Positions 8,322-16,857 of a stretch of 64,000 nt of DNA are shown here, piece after piece (the first letter of the stretch is position 1; every line of letters starts with the position of its first letter). Below the pieces are notes generated by a model that searched no databases, had not been told where the DNA came from, and saw only the letters and a list, made by a program, of their open reading frames with translations. Both the position numbers and the translations under genes were made by a program. Source of the DNA: Gammaproteobacteria bacterium UBA7310 (lineage in GTDB: Bacteria; Pseudomonadota; Gammaproteobacteria; Pseudomonadales; Ketobacteraceae); assembly GCA_002471665.1 (NCBI GenBank), contig DKQK01000040.1, positions 186,001 through 250,000 on the forward strand, read 5' to 3'.

Positions 8322-8957
8322 ATGACTCAACGTGGCAAATTCATAACGGTTGAGGGTACCGAGGGCGTGGGTAAGACCACCAATCTCGAGTATATCCGCA
8401 ACTGGCTTCAACATAACAAGATCGAATTCCTCAGTACCCGTGAACCCGGTGGTACGCCGCTGGCAGAGCAGTTGCGGGGGTTGTTACTGCAGCCGCGCGA
8501 CGAACCGGTGGACCAGACCGCAGAATTGTTGATGGTGTTTGCGGCCCGTGCCCAGCATCTGAATCAGGTCATCCTGCCGGCGCTGGAGCAGGGAATATGG
8601 GTGCTCTGTGATCGCTTCACCGATGCCACTTATGCCTATCAGGGCGGGGGCAGGCAAATGGATAGCGGTATAATCGCGCGCCTGGAGACGCTGGTTCAGG
8701 GTGACCTGCGACCAGACGCGGTCATACTGTTGGATGTTCCCGTTGCAGTGGGGTTGGCCCGTGCCAAAGGCAGGGGCGTACTGGATCGCTTTGAGCAGGA
8801 GGATATTGCCTTCTTCGAGCGGGTGCGCGGTACCTATCGTGAGCGTGCCCAAGGTAATCCAGCTTACCATCTGGTGGATGCCGGCCAGGCTCTGCCGCAG
8901 GTGCAGGCGGAACTGGATAAGGTGCTTGTTCAGCTGAAAGGGCGGTGGCTGCCATGA
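8322..8957 (+). CDS. tmk: Thymidylate kinase
   Basis: 211 residues. Tmk phosphorylates dTMP to dTDP. The P-loop EGTEGVGKTT is near residues 10-19, followed by TREPGGTPLAE, the DRFTDATYAYQGGGR substrate region, and a LID loop AKGRGVLDRFEQE with the arginine arrangement of the E. coli type. The ATG at 8322 (MTQRGKFITVEG) fits the family; the open frame extends upstream only because it overlaps mltG. Its TGA stop overlaps the ATG of holB. Confidence 0.96.
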   Translation: MTQRGKFITVEGTEGVGKTTNLEYIRNWLQHNKIEFLSTREPGGTPLAEQLRGLLLQPRDEPVDQTAELLMVFAARAQHLNQVILPALEQGIWVLCDRFTDATYAYQGGGRQMDSGIIARLETLVQGDLRPDAVILLDVPVAVGLARAKGRGVLDRFEQEDIAFFERVRGTYRERAQGNPAYHLVDAGQALPQVQAELDKVLVQLKGRWLP

Positions 8958-9961
8958 GCCAGTTGGAAACGGATCACGTGCAGGCAGCGCTGCCCTGGCA
9001 GCATGAACAGTGGGATGGATTAATGGCCCGCTTGCAGGAACAGCGCCTGCCCCATGCGTTGATGCTGCGGGGGGAGCCCGGTACCGGCAAGAACCGCTTT
9101 GCGGTGGCCCTGGCGCAGTATCTGCTGTGCCATAAGCCCTCCGCCAATACTGCCTGTGGTCAGTGCAAGGGGTGCCTGCTGAATCTGGCCGGCTCGCATC
9201 CGGACATTGCGTTGCTGGAACCGGAAGACACCGGTAAAGCCATCAAGGTGGATCAGGTGCGTGGGGTGGTGGATTTTGTCGGTAAGAAAGCCCAGCTGGA
9301 TGGCTTTCGGGTGGTGATCATCAGTCCCGCAGAAGCCATGAACGTTAATTCCTCCAATGCGCTGCTGAAATCCCTGGAAGAGCCGGGGGAGAAGACCGTA
9401 CTGATCCTGGTTTCCAATCAGATTACCGGGGTGCTGCCCACGATTCGCAGTCGCTGTCAGGTTATGGACTTTCCCATACCGGATCGTCTGCAGGCCCTGT
9501 CCTGGCTCAATACCCTGGTGGGTGATGCAGCGAAATCCGAAAAACTGCTTAATGTAGCCAGCGGGGCTCCGGTGCGGGCGCTGGAACTGAATCAAAGTGA
9601 ATGGCTGGGCGAGCGGGCCACGGTACTACAGCAGTGGCTGGCGGTGCTCAGTGGAAAGCGGGATCCGGTGCGCACCGCCGATGCCTGGATCCAGTACCCG
9701 CTGTTGGATGTGCTGGCCTGGTTGCTGGCCTGGCAGATCGACCTGGCGAAACTGGTATCCAGTCAGAAGCAAAGCATCATGAATGAGGATTTGCGTGCGG
9801 ACCTGAGCGCTGCCAGTGCTCTGATCAATGTGAGCCGGCTCTTTGCCTGCCACGATCATCTGCTGCAGGTAAAGCGCATGCTCAACAGTCAGGCCAATCC
9901 TAACCCTCAGTTATTATTAGAAGAAATTTTGTTGAAATGGTCACAGGCCCGCCTGCGTTAG
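8954..9961 (+). CDS. holB: DNA polymerase III subunit delta'
   Basis: 335 residues. The delta' subunit is part of the clamp loader (DnaX3-delta-delta'). It has a degenerate P-loop region GEPGTGKNRF (Asn in place of Ser/Thr, consistent with delta' not hydrolysing ATP), a zinc-module Cys set CGQCKGCLL, NSSNALLKSLEEPGEKT and the SRC motif IRSRCQV. The start is the ATG overlapping the tmk stop (ATGA); a GTG 9 bases upstream is also in frame. Next to pilZ, as in Pseudomonas. Confidence 0.95.
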   Translation: MSQLETDHVQAALPWQHEQWDGLMARLQEQRLPHALMLRGEPGTGKNRFAVALAQYLLCHKPSANTACGQCKGCLLNLAGSHPDIALLEPEDTGKAIKVDQVRGVVDFVGKKAQLDGFRVVIISPAEAMNVNSSNALLKSLEEPGEKTVLILVSNQITGVLPTIRSRCQVMDFPIPDRLQALSWLNTLVGDAAKSEKLLNVASGAPVRALELNQSEWLGERATVLQQWLAVLSGKRDPVRTADAWIQYPLLDVLAWLLAWQIDLAKLVSSQKQSIMNEDLRADLSAASALINVSRLFACHDHLLQVKRMLNSQANPNPQLLLEEILLKWSQARLR

Positions 9962-10027
9962 CTGGCATACACTAGGTCAGATGCTAAACTCAACTACAAT
10001 CATAAGTGAATTTGGTTCGATAAGACT

Positions 10028-10375
10028 ATGGCAATTGGTGGTTCCCGAAGCGGTATCCTGTCGCTGACAATCAAAGACAAGGCAGTGCTCTATGCCGCTT
10101 ACATGCCCTTTATCAAGAACGGTGGACTCTTCATTCCGACCAACAAGCAATACAAGTTGGGTGAAGAAGTCTTTTTGCTGCTGAACTTGATGGAAGAGAC
10201 TGAAAAAATTCCGGTGGCCGGCAAGATTGTCTGGGTGACACCGAAAGGCGCCCAGGGCAACCGGGCCGCGGGCATCGGCGTGCAATTCAACGACCAGGAC
10301 GATACCGCCCGCTCCAAGATTGAGACGTATCTGGCGGGCGCCCTGGATTCAGACCGCCCCACTCACACCATGTAA
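10028..10375 (+). CDS. pilZ: PilZ domain protein of the type IV pilus type
   Basis: 115 residues. The gene corresponds in position (tmk-holB-pilZ-tatD) and sequence style to Pseudomonas PilZ, a cytoplasmic protein that works with PilB and FimX-type proteins in type IV pilus assembly. It begins at the PilZ fold (ILSLTIKDKAVLYAAYMPF) and lacks both RxxxR and D/NxSxxG, the cyclic-di-GMP binding motifs, as does the Pseudomonas protein. KIVWVTPKG and GIGVQF are typical strand motifs. No other pilus genes are in the window. Confidence 0.9.
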   Translation: MAIGGSRSGILSLTIKDKAVLYAAYMPFIKNGGLFIPTNKQYKLGEEVFLLLNLMEETEKIPVAGKIVWVTPKGAQGNRAAGIGVQFNDQDDTARSKIETYLAGALDSDRPTHTM

Positions 10376-10384
10376 TGTTCATCT

Positions 10385-10413
10385 GCCGGGGCCGGGACAT
10401 CACCGGCCCCGGC
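10385..10413. other. GC-only perfect hairpin between pilZ and tatD
   Basis: GCCGGGGCCGG (10385-10395) and CCGGCCCCGGC (10403-10413) form a perfect 11-bp stem around a 7-base loop. No T-run follows on either strand, so it is not a classical intrinsic terminator, though it could stop or pause transcription or protect the upstream mRNA 3' end. Confidence 0.55.
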
Positions 10414-10508
10414 TGCCAATGTTCCCCGCTTACCTCGAACCGGCAACGGGTTCCGTGTAAAATCCCCACTCATTGTTTTATGGTCATTTCATAACAGGAA
10501 TCCTAATT

Positions 10509-11318
10509 ATGCTGATTGATTCCCACTGTCATCTCGACAAACTGGATCTGGCAGCCCATGGGGGCGATGTGAACGGCGCGCTGCAGGCTGCTTACGCGCG
10601 CCAGGTCAGTCATGTTCTGTGCATTGGAATCAATCTGGAAAACATGGGTGATGTGATTGCCCTGGCGGAAGCCCATGATCCGGTATTTGCGTCGGTCGGG
10701 GTTCATCCCCTGTATCAGGAGAGCCGGGAACCCACCTGTGACGAACTGTTGGCCATAGCGGCGCACCCCAAGGTGGTGGCCATTGGCGAAACCGGCCTCG
10801 ATTATTTCTACGGTGAAGGCGACCTGCAGTGGCAGAAGGACCGCTTTATTGTGCACATCGAAGCGGCAAGAGAGTGCCAGTTGCCCCTGATTATTCACAC
10901 CCGTGGTGCCAAGGAGGATACTTTGGGGTATTTGCGAGCGTATGGCGGGGGTGCCGTCAACGGCGTTTTGCATTGCTTTACCGAAGATCTGGATATGGCC
11001 AAACAGGCGGTGGACATGGGGTTTCTGATTTCCATTTCCGGCATTGTCACCTTTCGCAATGCGTCCGCGTTGCGTGATGTGGTGAAAGCATTGCCCCTGG
11101 ATCGCCTGTTGGTGGAAACCGACGCGCCCTGGCTGGCGCCGGTTCCCCATCGCGGCAAGAAAAATGAACCGCAGTTTGTGGTGGAGGTGGCGGAGAAAGT
11201 GGCTGATTTGAAAGGGATGACCGTGGCGCAGGTGGCACAGCAGACCAGTGCCAATTTTTTTGGGTTATTTCAAAAAGCCCAACCTGGAGTGGCCCGGTCG
11301 GAGGCGCAAAACGGATGA
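10509..11318 (+). CDS. TatD-family metal-dependent hydrolase (YcfH type)
   Basis: 269 residues, a TIM-barrel amidohydrolase-type enzyme with DNase or exonuclease activity in characterised relatives. Motifs: LIDSHCHLD at the N-terminus, VGVHPLY, AIGETGLDYFYG, IIHTRGA, GVLHCFTED and LLVETDAPWLAP. The ATG at 10509 is chosen because the family starts at this DSHCHL motif. The gene lies after pilZ as in Pseudomonas and E. coli (holB-ycfH). Its TGA overlaps the ATG of rmuC. Other members of the same family are often named tatD, but I prefer the YcfH group from context. Confidence 0.92.
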   Translation: MLIDSHCHLDKLDLAAHGGDVNGALQAAYARQVSHVLCIGINLENMGDVIALAEAHDPVFASVGVHPLYQESREPTCDELLAIAAHPKVVAIGETGLDYFYGEGDLQWQKDRFIVHIEAARECQLPLIIHTRGAKEDTLGYLRAYGGGAVNGVLHCFTEDLDMAKQAVDMGFLISISGIVTFRNASALRDVVKALPLDRLLVETDAPWLAPVPHRGKKNEPQFVVEVAEKVADLKGMTVAQVAQQTSANFFGLFQKAQPGVARSEAQNG

Positions 11319-12793
11319 CAGAGATGCCGTTAGTGATCGCTTTGGGTGGTTTACTGCTGGGCTTGGCACTGGGTTTGGCATTGGGCTTGGCCTTGGGTCA
11401 TTTCCGGGCGCAGGCAGCACTGCAAAAACTACGCTCCGATGGGGAGCGTGAACGGGCGCTACAGCAACAATCCTCAGAACAGCAGGTGCAGAAGCTGGCG
11501 CAACTGGAGGCGCTGGAACGGGATCTCAAGTTAAGCCTGGAGCAGGCCCGGCAACAGTTGGGTGAGGCTCAGCGTGGCTTGGCCCAGGCCGAAGAGCAGG
11601 GCCGGCATCATCAGCAACTGCAGCATAAGCTGGCAGCTACCGAGCAAACGGTGGTAGAGCTGCAGAATGAATTGCGGCGGGAACACGGACAGGTGACGGA
11701 CCTGAGAGCGCGCCTGGAAGCATCGCAGAAAGAGACCCAGGAAAAGCTGCAATTGCTGCAGGAAGCCAAGGAGCAGATGAAGCTGGAGTTTCAGAGCATT
11801 GCTCACAAACTTTTTGAAGATAAAAGTGAGAAGTTTACCCAGCAGAACAAGAGCAACATGGGTGAAATCCTCAATCCGTTGAAGGATCAATTATCGGAGT
11901 TTAAGAAAAAGGTGGAGGATGTGTATGACAAGGAGAGTCGGGACCGGGTCAGTTTGCTGCAGGAAATAGTATCCCTTAAGGAACTCAATACCCGCATGAG
12001 TGCAGACGCCCTGAATCTGACTAAAGCATTAAAGGGCGACAGCAAAGCTCAGGGAAACTGGGGTGAAATGGTGCTGGAGAAGGTGCTGGAAGCCTCCGGC
12101 CTGCAGAAAGGACGTGAGTACGAAACCCAGGGCAGCTTCAGTAACGAGGATGGCCAGCGCCTGCGACCGGATGTGGTGGTACATCTACCTGAGAACAAAC
12201 ACGTGGTGATCGATTCGAAAGTGTCGTTGACCGCCTGGGAACGCTTCTCCTCCGAGACGGAAGAGCAACAGGAGCTGCAGTTACGAGCGCACATCGAATC
12301 CATTCGCGCTCACATCAAGGATTTGAGCGCCAAGAATTACCAGGATCTGTACGGCATCAATACACCGGATTATGTGTTGATGTTCATCCCCATTGAGCCC
12401 GCATTTCTGAAGGCGCTGGAAACCGATGCCCGCCTGTTTGGCGATGCCTTTGACAAGAACATCATGCTGGTTTGTCCGTCCACCCTGCTGGTAACGCTGA
12501 AGACCATTCACAATATCTGGCGCTTTGAGTATCAAAATCGCAATGCTCTGGAGATTGCCCGTCAAGCCGGGGCTTTGCATGACCAGTTTGTGCTGTTTGC
12601 GGAAGCGCTGGAAGACATTGGTGACAAACTGGATAAGGCGCAACGGGCCTATGAAACCGCCCACAAGCGGCTTTCCTCCGGCAAGGGCAATCTGGTTGGT
12701 CGGATTCAACGTCTGGAAACACTGGGCGCGAAAGCGCGTAAGAGTATACCGGAAACGCTCAGATTGGACTCTGAGGAGGAGGAAGAGGTTTAG
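11315..12793 (+). CDS. rmuC: DNA recombination protein RmuC
   Basis: 492 residues. RmuC family proteins limit recombination at inverted repeats and carry a predicted nuclease-like core. One N-terminal membrane segment, GLALGLALGLALG (about residues 12-28, a short repeated LALG run), anchors it. A long coiled coil rich in Gln/Glu (about 35-190) follows, then the conserved core with QGNWGEMVLEKVLE (about 248-261), VVIDSKVSLTAWERF and EPAFLKAL. The start overlaps the TatD stop (ATGA), suggesting coupled translation. Confidence 0.92.
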   Translation: MTEMPLVIALGGLLLGLALGLALGLALGHFRAQAALQKLRSDGERERALQQQSSEQQVQKLAQLEALERDLKLSLEQARQQLGEAQRGLAQAEEQGRHHQQLQHKLAATEQTVVELQNELRREHGQVTDLRARLEASQKETQEKLQLLQEAKEQMKLEFQSIAHKLFEDKSEKFTQQNKSNMGEILNPLKDQLSEFKKKVEDVYDKESRDRVSLLQEIVSLKELNTRMSADALNLTKALKGDSKAQGNWGEMVLEKVLEASGLQKGREYETQGSFSNEDGQRLRPDVVVHLPENKHVVIDSKVSLTAWERFSSETEEQQELQLRAHIESIRAHIKDLSAKNYQDLYGINTPDYVLMFIPIEPAFLKALETDARLFGDAFDKNIMLVCPSTLLVTLKTIHNIWRFEYQNRNALEIARQAGALHDQFVLFAEALEDIGDKLDKAQRAYETAHKRLSSGKGNLVGRIQRLETLGAKARKSIPETLRLDSEEEEEV

Positions 12794-12863
12794 CCATCCG
12801 GCTCTTCAGATGGCGAATATCGACATCCATGTGAGTTCACTGCCGACTATTCGCGGGTCCAAC

Positions 12864-13436
12864 TTAACGGTGTTTGCAGGGTTCAATAAAATCAATGACG
12901 AACTGATCGAAACCGATCACAAGCACGCCGATCGGGTGACGTGAACGGGGGTTATACACCGGGGCAGATATTTTGATCAGCATAAGATGGGTGCTTTCAT
13001 CCAACATTTCTGATTGCACGTACACCTGACCGGCGGTAAGGCCGATTGCTTGCAGGAACTGTGCTTCATCCCCTTGCCAGAAATCGGTGGTTTTTTCAGT
13101 GGCTGCCACCAGTCCACCGTTGCGGCCGATGAGCAAACCTTCACCCTGGATGGAGATATGTTTGATCCAGTCCCGCATCTCATCTGCAGAAGGGTTGTTT
13201 ATGATATCCCCCAGGCGTTGATCCTCCGGCTTCAAACTATTCCAAATCTTGTCCATCTGCTGTGGATTGGGAGGCGATGAATTGTAATTGTTGATACCGG
13301 CAATCAATTGCGGGTGACTGGCCAATTCAGTGACTTCCTTTTCCAGGCATTCTATGTGGTTGTAGGCTGCTGCGTACTGAGTTTCTGCACAAACCGCAGA
13401 GCAGATTAACATCAGAAATGCACAGAGTGTTCGCAT
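12864..13436 (-). CDS. Secreted PDC/Cache-like sensory domain protein
   Basis: 190 residues from the ATG at 13436, chosen because MRTLCAFLMLICSAVCA forms a clean signal peptide; the frame is open 18 codons further upstream. The mature part reads like a single Cache (PDC) ligand-binding domain: long N-terminal helix, then GLLIGRNGGLVAATEKTTDFWQG, a strand-turn pattern typical of chemoreceptor sensor domains, and a final SAPVY..PIGVLVIGFD strand. There is no second membrane segment and no signalling domain, so it would be a free periplasmic protein. The function is unknown. It converges on rmuC and stands alone. Confidence 0.65.
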   Translation of the reverse strand: MRTLCAFLMLICSAVCAETQYAAAYNHIECLEKEVTELASHPQLIAGINNYNSSPPNPQQMDKIWNSLKPEDQRLGDIINNPSADEMRDWIKHISIQGEGLLIGRNGGLVAATEKTTDFWQGDEAQFLQAIGLTAGQVYVQSEMLDESTHLMLIKISAPVYNPRSRHPIGVLVIGFDQFVIDFIEPCKHR

Positions 13437-13488
13437 CAAGTTCTTATTCTCCACCCTTCCATGTTTAATCAGTCTAGCAAAAACTGCC

Positions 13489-13525
13489 AAAAAAAAACCC
13501 GGTATCCTGGGGGGGGAACCGGGTT
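13489..13525 (-). terminator. Hairpin with T-run on the minus strand
   Basis: AACCCGGT (13496-13503) pairs with ACCGGGTT (13518-13525) around a 14-base loop that contains a run of eight G. On the minus strand the stem is followed by a run of about seven T. It would end leftward transcripts coming from the YiiX-like gene. On the plus strand it lies just upstream of a good ribosome-binding site and a 50-codon ORF, so it may have another role. Confidence 0.55.
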
Positions 13526-13545
13526 AAGACCAATAGGAGTTAAAT

Positions 13546-13698
13546 ATGCGGTACTCGATCCTCGGTACCTGGACCACACTAGGTGACCCAACCAATGTTC
13601 TTTCTCACGTTTGGGGGGAAGTGAGCAACATCAGTAATGGTAAGTATTGTCGAGGTTCGGAAAACGTCCAGTATGTACTTAAACTTATTCGCAATTAA
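13546..13698 (+). CDS. Possible small protein of 50 residues, unknown
   Basis: An ATG at 13546 is preceded by AGGAG with 6 bases spacing and opens a 50-codon frame ending with TAA at 13696. The product is hydrophilic to mixed, begins MRYSILGTWTTLGDP and has one Cys and a basic end (LKLIRN). There is no signal peptide or membrane segment. The region lies between a leftward gene and a convergent leftward hairpin, in 320 bases otherwise empty. I recognise no family. Coding status rests only on the ribosome-binding site and the open frame, and the alternative is that this stretch is a non-coding transcript. Confidence 0.35.
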   Translation: MRYSILGTWTTLGDPTNVLSHVWGEVSNISNGKYCRGSENVQYVLKLIRN

Positions 13699-13756
13699 AA
13701 TAGGACACATCCTTTGCTTTAAGAATAAGTGGCTGGCCGCCGCCGTTCAGCCCCTG

Positions 13757-14689
13757 TCAGTCTTGCCGTGAGTTGATTGGTGTCACCTTGTGTGCGTTGT
13801 CTGCCTGTGGGGCTTGGGGCGCTTTTGCTGTTTCTTCAACCGGTGTCGGGGCGGGTGTTTCCTCACCGGATTGGAATACAAGCGCTGGATCCTGCTCCAC
13901 ACCTGAATAGATGCCGCTGCCTTTCCAGGGTATCAAGCGCTCATGTTCATACAGTTTAAAATCAATAAAGGGATATTTGATGATTTCAAAATTGGGGGAT
14001 TGGTCAATTTCATAGGGCATGCACAATACTGGATGGCGCCTTAAGAGTTGCACACCCTGTTCTCCCGTTGTTTTCACCAGCGGATACACTGGGAACTGGA
14101 TGAAACCAAAGCATTCCGCAACAAATGCAGCGGTCACGTTCTTGGTATGGCGGCCGGCCCAACGCTTGAAACCACTGCAACGCCAATCCGTGGGCAGCAG
14201 GCTCCAGGGAAAAAAGAACCGGAACAGATCAAACAGATAACCGCCCCCCTTGTGGGCACCAAGGCGGTTGATCGCGAATCGTATTACCTGGTCGGCATCT
14301 TTGCTGCTCAAACTTTTCGGGCGGCATAGGCGTATGTGATCCTGCTCGTACAGGTCCAGAGGGGTTACCACAATGCCTTCACCCAATCGCGCTTCGATCA
14401 GCAGTGGGGTGTCCGGTGGCCCGTTGAAAAAGTGGCTGATGATGGTTTTCAGGTCGGAATCAGCGATATCCAGAGGCCGCCCTATGTAAAGTGCTGCATG
14501 GCTCCAGGGTGATCGGGTTACGGTCTGAATGACCCGGTCGGATTTGCTGCATCCTTCCACCAGTACCACGTCGCAGGGTTGAACCTCAGCACGAACCCGG
14601 TGGAAATCACTGAGGCCATGGTCCCGGACTTCCCGTGATCGGGTCAGCCAGTCCAGAATAAAAGTAATGATCTGTTTGAACATTTGCAT
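13757..14689 (-). CDS. YiiX/YebB-like permuted papain-fold hydrolase
   Basis: 310 residues. Members of this NlpC/P60-related superfamily are cysteine hydrolases with permuted catalytic residues. The His motif WSHAALYIGRPL (about residues 56-67) follows PCDVVLVEGCSKSDRVIQ, and the candidate nucleophile Cys is in VAECFGF (about 190). The C-terminal 50 residues are Pro/Ala-rich and probably disordered. There is no signal peptide. A GGAG site lies 5 bases before the first ATG. The gene is 18 bases behind the aminotransferase on the same strand, so the two probably form an operon. The substrate (peptide, lipid or ester) cannot be told. Confidence 0.7.
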   Translation of the reverse strand: MQMFKQIITFILDWLTRSREVRDHGLSDFHRVRAEVQPCDVVLVEGCSKSDRVIQTVTRSPWSHAALYIGRPLDIADSDLKTIISHFFNGPPDTPLLIEARLGEGIVVTPLDLYEQDHIRLCRPKSLSSKDADQVIRFAINRLGAHKGGGYLFDLFRFFFPWSLLPTDWRCSGFKRWAGRHTKNVTAAFVAECFGFIQFPVYPLVKTTGEQGVQLLRRHPVLCMPYEIDQSPNFEIIKYPFIDFKLYEHERLIPWKGSGIYSGVEQDPALVFQSGEETPAPTPVEETAKAPQAPQADNAHKVTPINSRQD

Positions 14690-14707
14690 AGGAACTCCAA
14701 TCCCGGC

Positions 14708-15850
14708 CTAAGCGCTGGGAATAAGGTCAACAGCTTTGCGCAGCACCGGGTAAGGCGTGTAAAAGTGCGGTGAAAAGCGAATTCCACCACCACGACAGGC
14801 GCATACCACACCTTGCTGTTTCAACCGTTCAAAGAGTAATTCTGGCGCAATTTCACGATGACGGAAAGTCAGAATGCCGGATCGCTGAGGCCGATGGATA
14901 TCGGTCAACAGTTCCAGGTCAGAGCGCGCCAACAGAGCCTGTTGCAGGTACTGAATGTTATCCATAAGTGCGCTCTGTACCTGGTGCATCCCGATTTCCA
15001 GTAACAGTTCCAGGCTGGCATTCAGCGCATAGGCGCCCAGCATATTGGGGCTGCCACACTCAAAGCGCTTGGCATCGGTGGCGATTTCCCAGGTTTTGCG
15101 ATTGTAATTTCCGCGGTCCTCCACCATATGCCAACCATATTGATTCAGGGAGAGCAGGTCCATGGCCCGGTCGCTGACGTAAAACAGTGCGAGGCCTTCT
15201 GGTCCAAGCATCCACTTGTGACCGTCCGCCACCACAAAATCGGCCTGGCAGGCCGTTACATCAAAGGGCAGGGCGCCGATACTCTGAATGGCATCCACAC
15301 AGAACAGGATGCCCTGTTCCCGGCAGGCATTGCCCAATTGTTCAAGGTCGAGCACCAGGCCGTTGCCGTACTGTACGGAGCTCACTGACAGCAGTCGCAC
15401 GGAGCTATCCAATGCGGCAATGATATTCTGCTCGGGGGTATCCGTATCCTGGCCGTTGCCAAGGGGCGCCTCTATCAGTGAGACGCCTTTGGATGCCAGG
15501 GATTCCCATACGATTCGGTTGCTTGGAAACTCCTGGTCGGTAATGACAATGGCGTCACCCGCCTGCCAATTGAGTCCGTAGGCGATGGCCGACAAACCCT
15601 CGGAGGTGTTTTTCTGCAGGGCAATATTGGCGACGGATTCGGCTCCGATCATCTGCGCCAGTTTACTGCGCAGGCTTTGCTCGGTCTTAAGCCAGGCGGG
15701 GTAATCCGCGGCTCCGCGATGAAGGTTCTCACGGGCAAACTTTGCAACGGCCGTGGCCGCCCGCTGTGGCCAGGGGGACACGGCGGCGTGATTGAGGTAG
15801 TAAACGTCAGAATCCTGTGGAAATTCCTGTTGCAGCGATAGTTCAGACAC
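14708..15850 (-). CDS. Class V PLP-dependent aminotransferase / cysteine desulfurase-like
   Basis: 380 residues, fold type I. YYLNHAAVSPWP at the N-terminus, NTSEGLSAIAYGL, FCVDAIQSIGALP (Asp to PLP nitrogen) and the PLP lysine in VADGHKWMLGPEGLA (about residue 208) are present. The C-terminal part has RSGILTFRH and GIRFSPHFYTP. This pattern is shared by SufS/NifS desulfurases and by isopenicillin-N-epimerase-like enzymes. The usual SufS Cys loop (RAGHHCA) is replaced by VVCACRGGGIRFSPH, so a true desulfurase is not certain. It is followed by the YiiX-like gene and divergent from a TetR gene. Confidence 0.8.
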   Translation of the reverse strand: MSELSLQQEFPQDSDVYYLNHAAVSPWPQRAATAVAKFARENLHRGAADYPAWLKTEQSLRSKLAQMIGAESVANIALQKNTSEGLSAIAYGLNWQAGDAIVITDQEFPSNRIVWESLASKGVSLIEAPLGNGQDTDTPEQNIIAALDSSVRLLSVSSVQYGNGLVLDLEQLGNACREQGILFCVDAIQSIGALPFDVTACQADFVVADGHKWMLGPEGLALFYVSDRAMDLLSLNQYGWHMVEDRGNYNRKTWEIATDAKRFECGSPNMLGAYALNASLELLLEIGMHQVQSALMDNIQYLQQALLARSDLELLTDIHRPQRSGILTFRHREIAPELLFERLKQQGVVCACRGGGIRFSPHFYTPYPVLRKAVDLIPSA

Positions 15851-15879
15851 AAAAGCTCATCCTTGTTGATCGAAGGGAT

Positions 15880-15908
15880 AGTCTATATTGTCAAAGGGTG
15901 TGACTCAA
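15880..15908 (-). promoter_or_regulatory. Candidate promoter of the aminotransferase gene
   Basis: On the minus strand TTGAGT (15903-15908), a 17-base spacer and TAGACT (15880-15885) give a plausible sigma-70 promoter 30 bases before the gene's start. The divergent tetR gene lies 214 bases from the aminotransferase start, so its product may regulate both directions, but no clear symmetrical operator was found. Confidence 0.4.
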
Positions 15909-16064
15909 AGGTCACCCGAAATGGATTCGGCCGTTGTTTTACAACCTATTGTTCTATAAGGTCAATGTGGTCAAAAAGCTGCAATAATTGCCGTCAAGTA
16001 ATAGGAAATAGAGTTTAAATTGCGCATAATTGCGCCCCAAAATCGTGGTATCGGAGTTATGTAG

Positions 16065-16697
16065 ATGACTGATTTGCAGAAAGCCAGCCAGAAAGCCCAG
16101 GAATTTCGCAAGCGGGAAGAGGAAATTCTCGAGCGAGCACAGGAACTGTTCATCGCCCACGGCGAAGACAAGGTCACCGTGGAGATGATTGCCGATGCGG
16201 TCAATATTGGCAAAGGCACCATCTACAAGCATTTTGAAACGAAAGACGAGATTTATCTGCGGCTGATGATTCGATACGAAGAAGAGTTGGCGGAGATGTT
16301 TGATCGGCTCAATGAAGGCGACTCAAAAGACCGCGCCAAATTGGCCAAGGATTATTTTTCCTTCCGCATGAAGGATCCGGATAAGTACGCATTATTTGAC
16401 CGCTTGGAACACAAATTAACCAACAAAACCTCCTGTCCTGACCTGGTTTCCAAGCTGCATGAGATCCGGGCCAGCAACCTGGATAAGCTGGCGGGGGTAA
16501 TCAAGGCCAAGATTGACGATGGCACGTTGGAGGATGTTCCACCGTATTTTCACATCTTTGCCGCCTGGGCGTTGGTACATGGGGCCGTCGCCCTCTATCA
16601 CTCCAAGTTTTATCAGGAGTTCATTGAAGACAAAGATGCCTTTTTCAATTTCCTCGGTGACGTGGGGATTCGAATGGGGAATCGGCGCAGCAAATAG
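16065..16697 (+). CDS. TetR-family transcriptional regulator
   Basis: 210 residues. The DNA-binding domain covers about residues 20-65: ILERAQELFIAHGEDKVTVEMIADAV then NIGKGTIYKHFETKDEIY, a textbook TetR helix-turn-helix. The C-terminal ligand domain (about 70-205) is helical and ends FNFLGDVGIRMGNRRSK. The ATG follows a CGGAG sequence by about 8 bases. It is divergent from the aminotransferase-YiiX pair, the usual layout for local regulation. The ligand is unknown. An AT-rich upstream region (about 15950-16030) probably contains its promoter. Confidence 0.92.
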   Translation: MTDLQKASQKAQEFRKREEEILERAQELFIAHGEDKVTVEMIADAVNIGKGTIYKHFETKDEIYLRLMIRYEEELAEMFDRLNEGDSKDRAKLAKDYFSFRMKDPDKYALFDRLEHKLTNKTSCPDLVSKLHEIRASNLDKLAGVIKAKIDDGTLEDVPPYFHIFAAWALVHGAVALYHSKFYQEFIEDKDAFFNFLGDVGIRMGNRRSK

Positions 16698-16857
16698 TTG
16701 TTTTTCACATGGTACCGGTCAGGATACTTCCGCATCCGCTGCGTGGTGATGAGTCTGCGCAGCGCTTGATTCACCCCGCCTTTCCTTGATTCAACCAACC
16801 TTTCCCAATCAGATCAATTAACTATACTGAGATCACCATCTGGTTTCAGGAGCCGAC

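Noticed and set aside
13489..13525. The eight-G run as a phase-variation switch
   Set aside because: It is in a hairpin loop outside any supported reading frame, so a change in length would not switch a protein; kept only as a possible leader effect.
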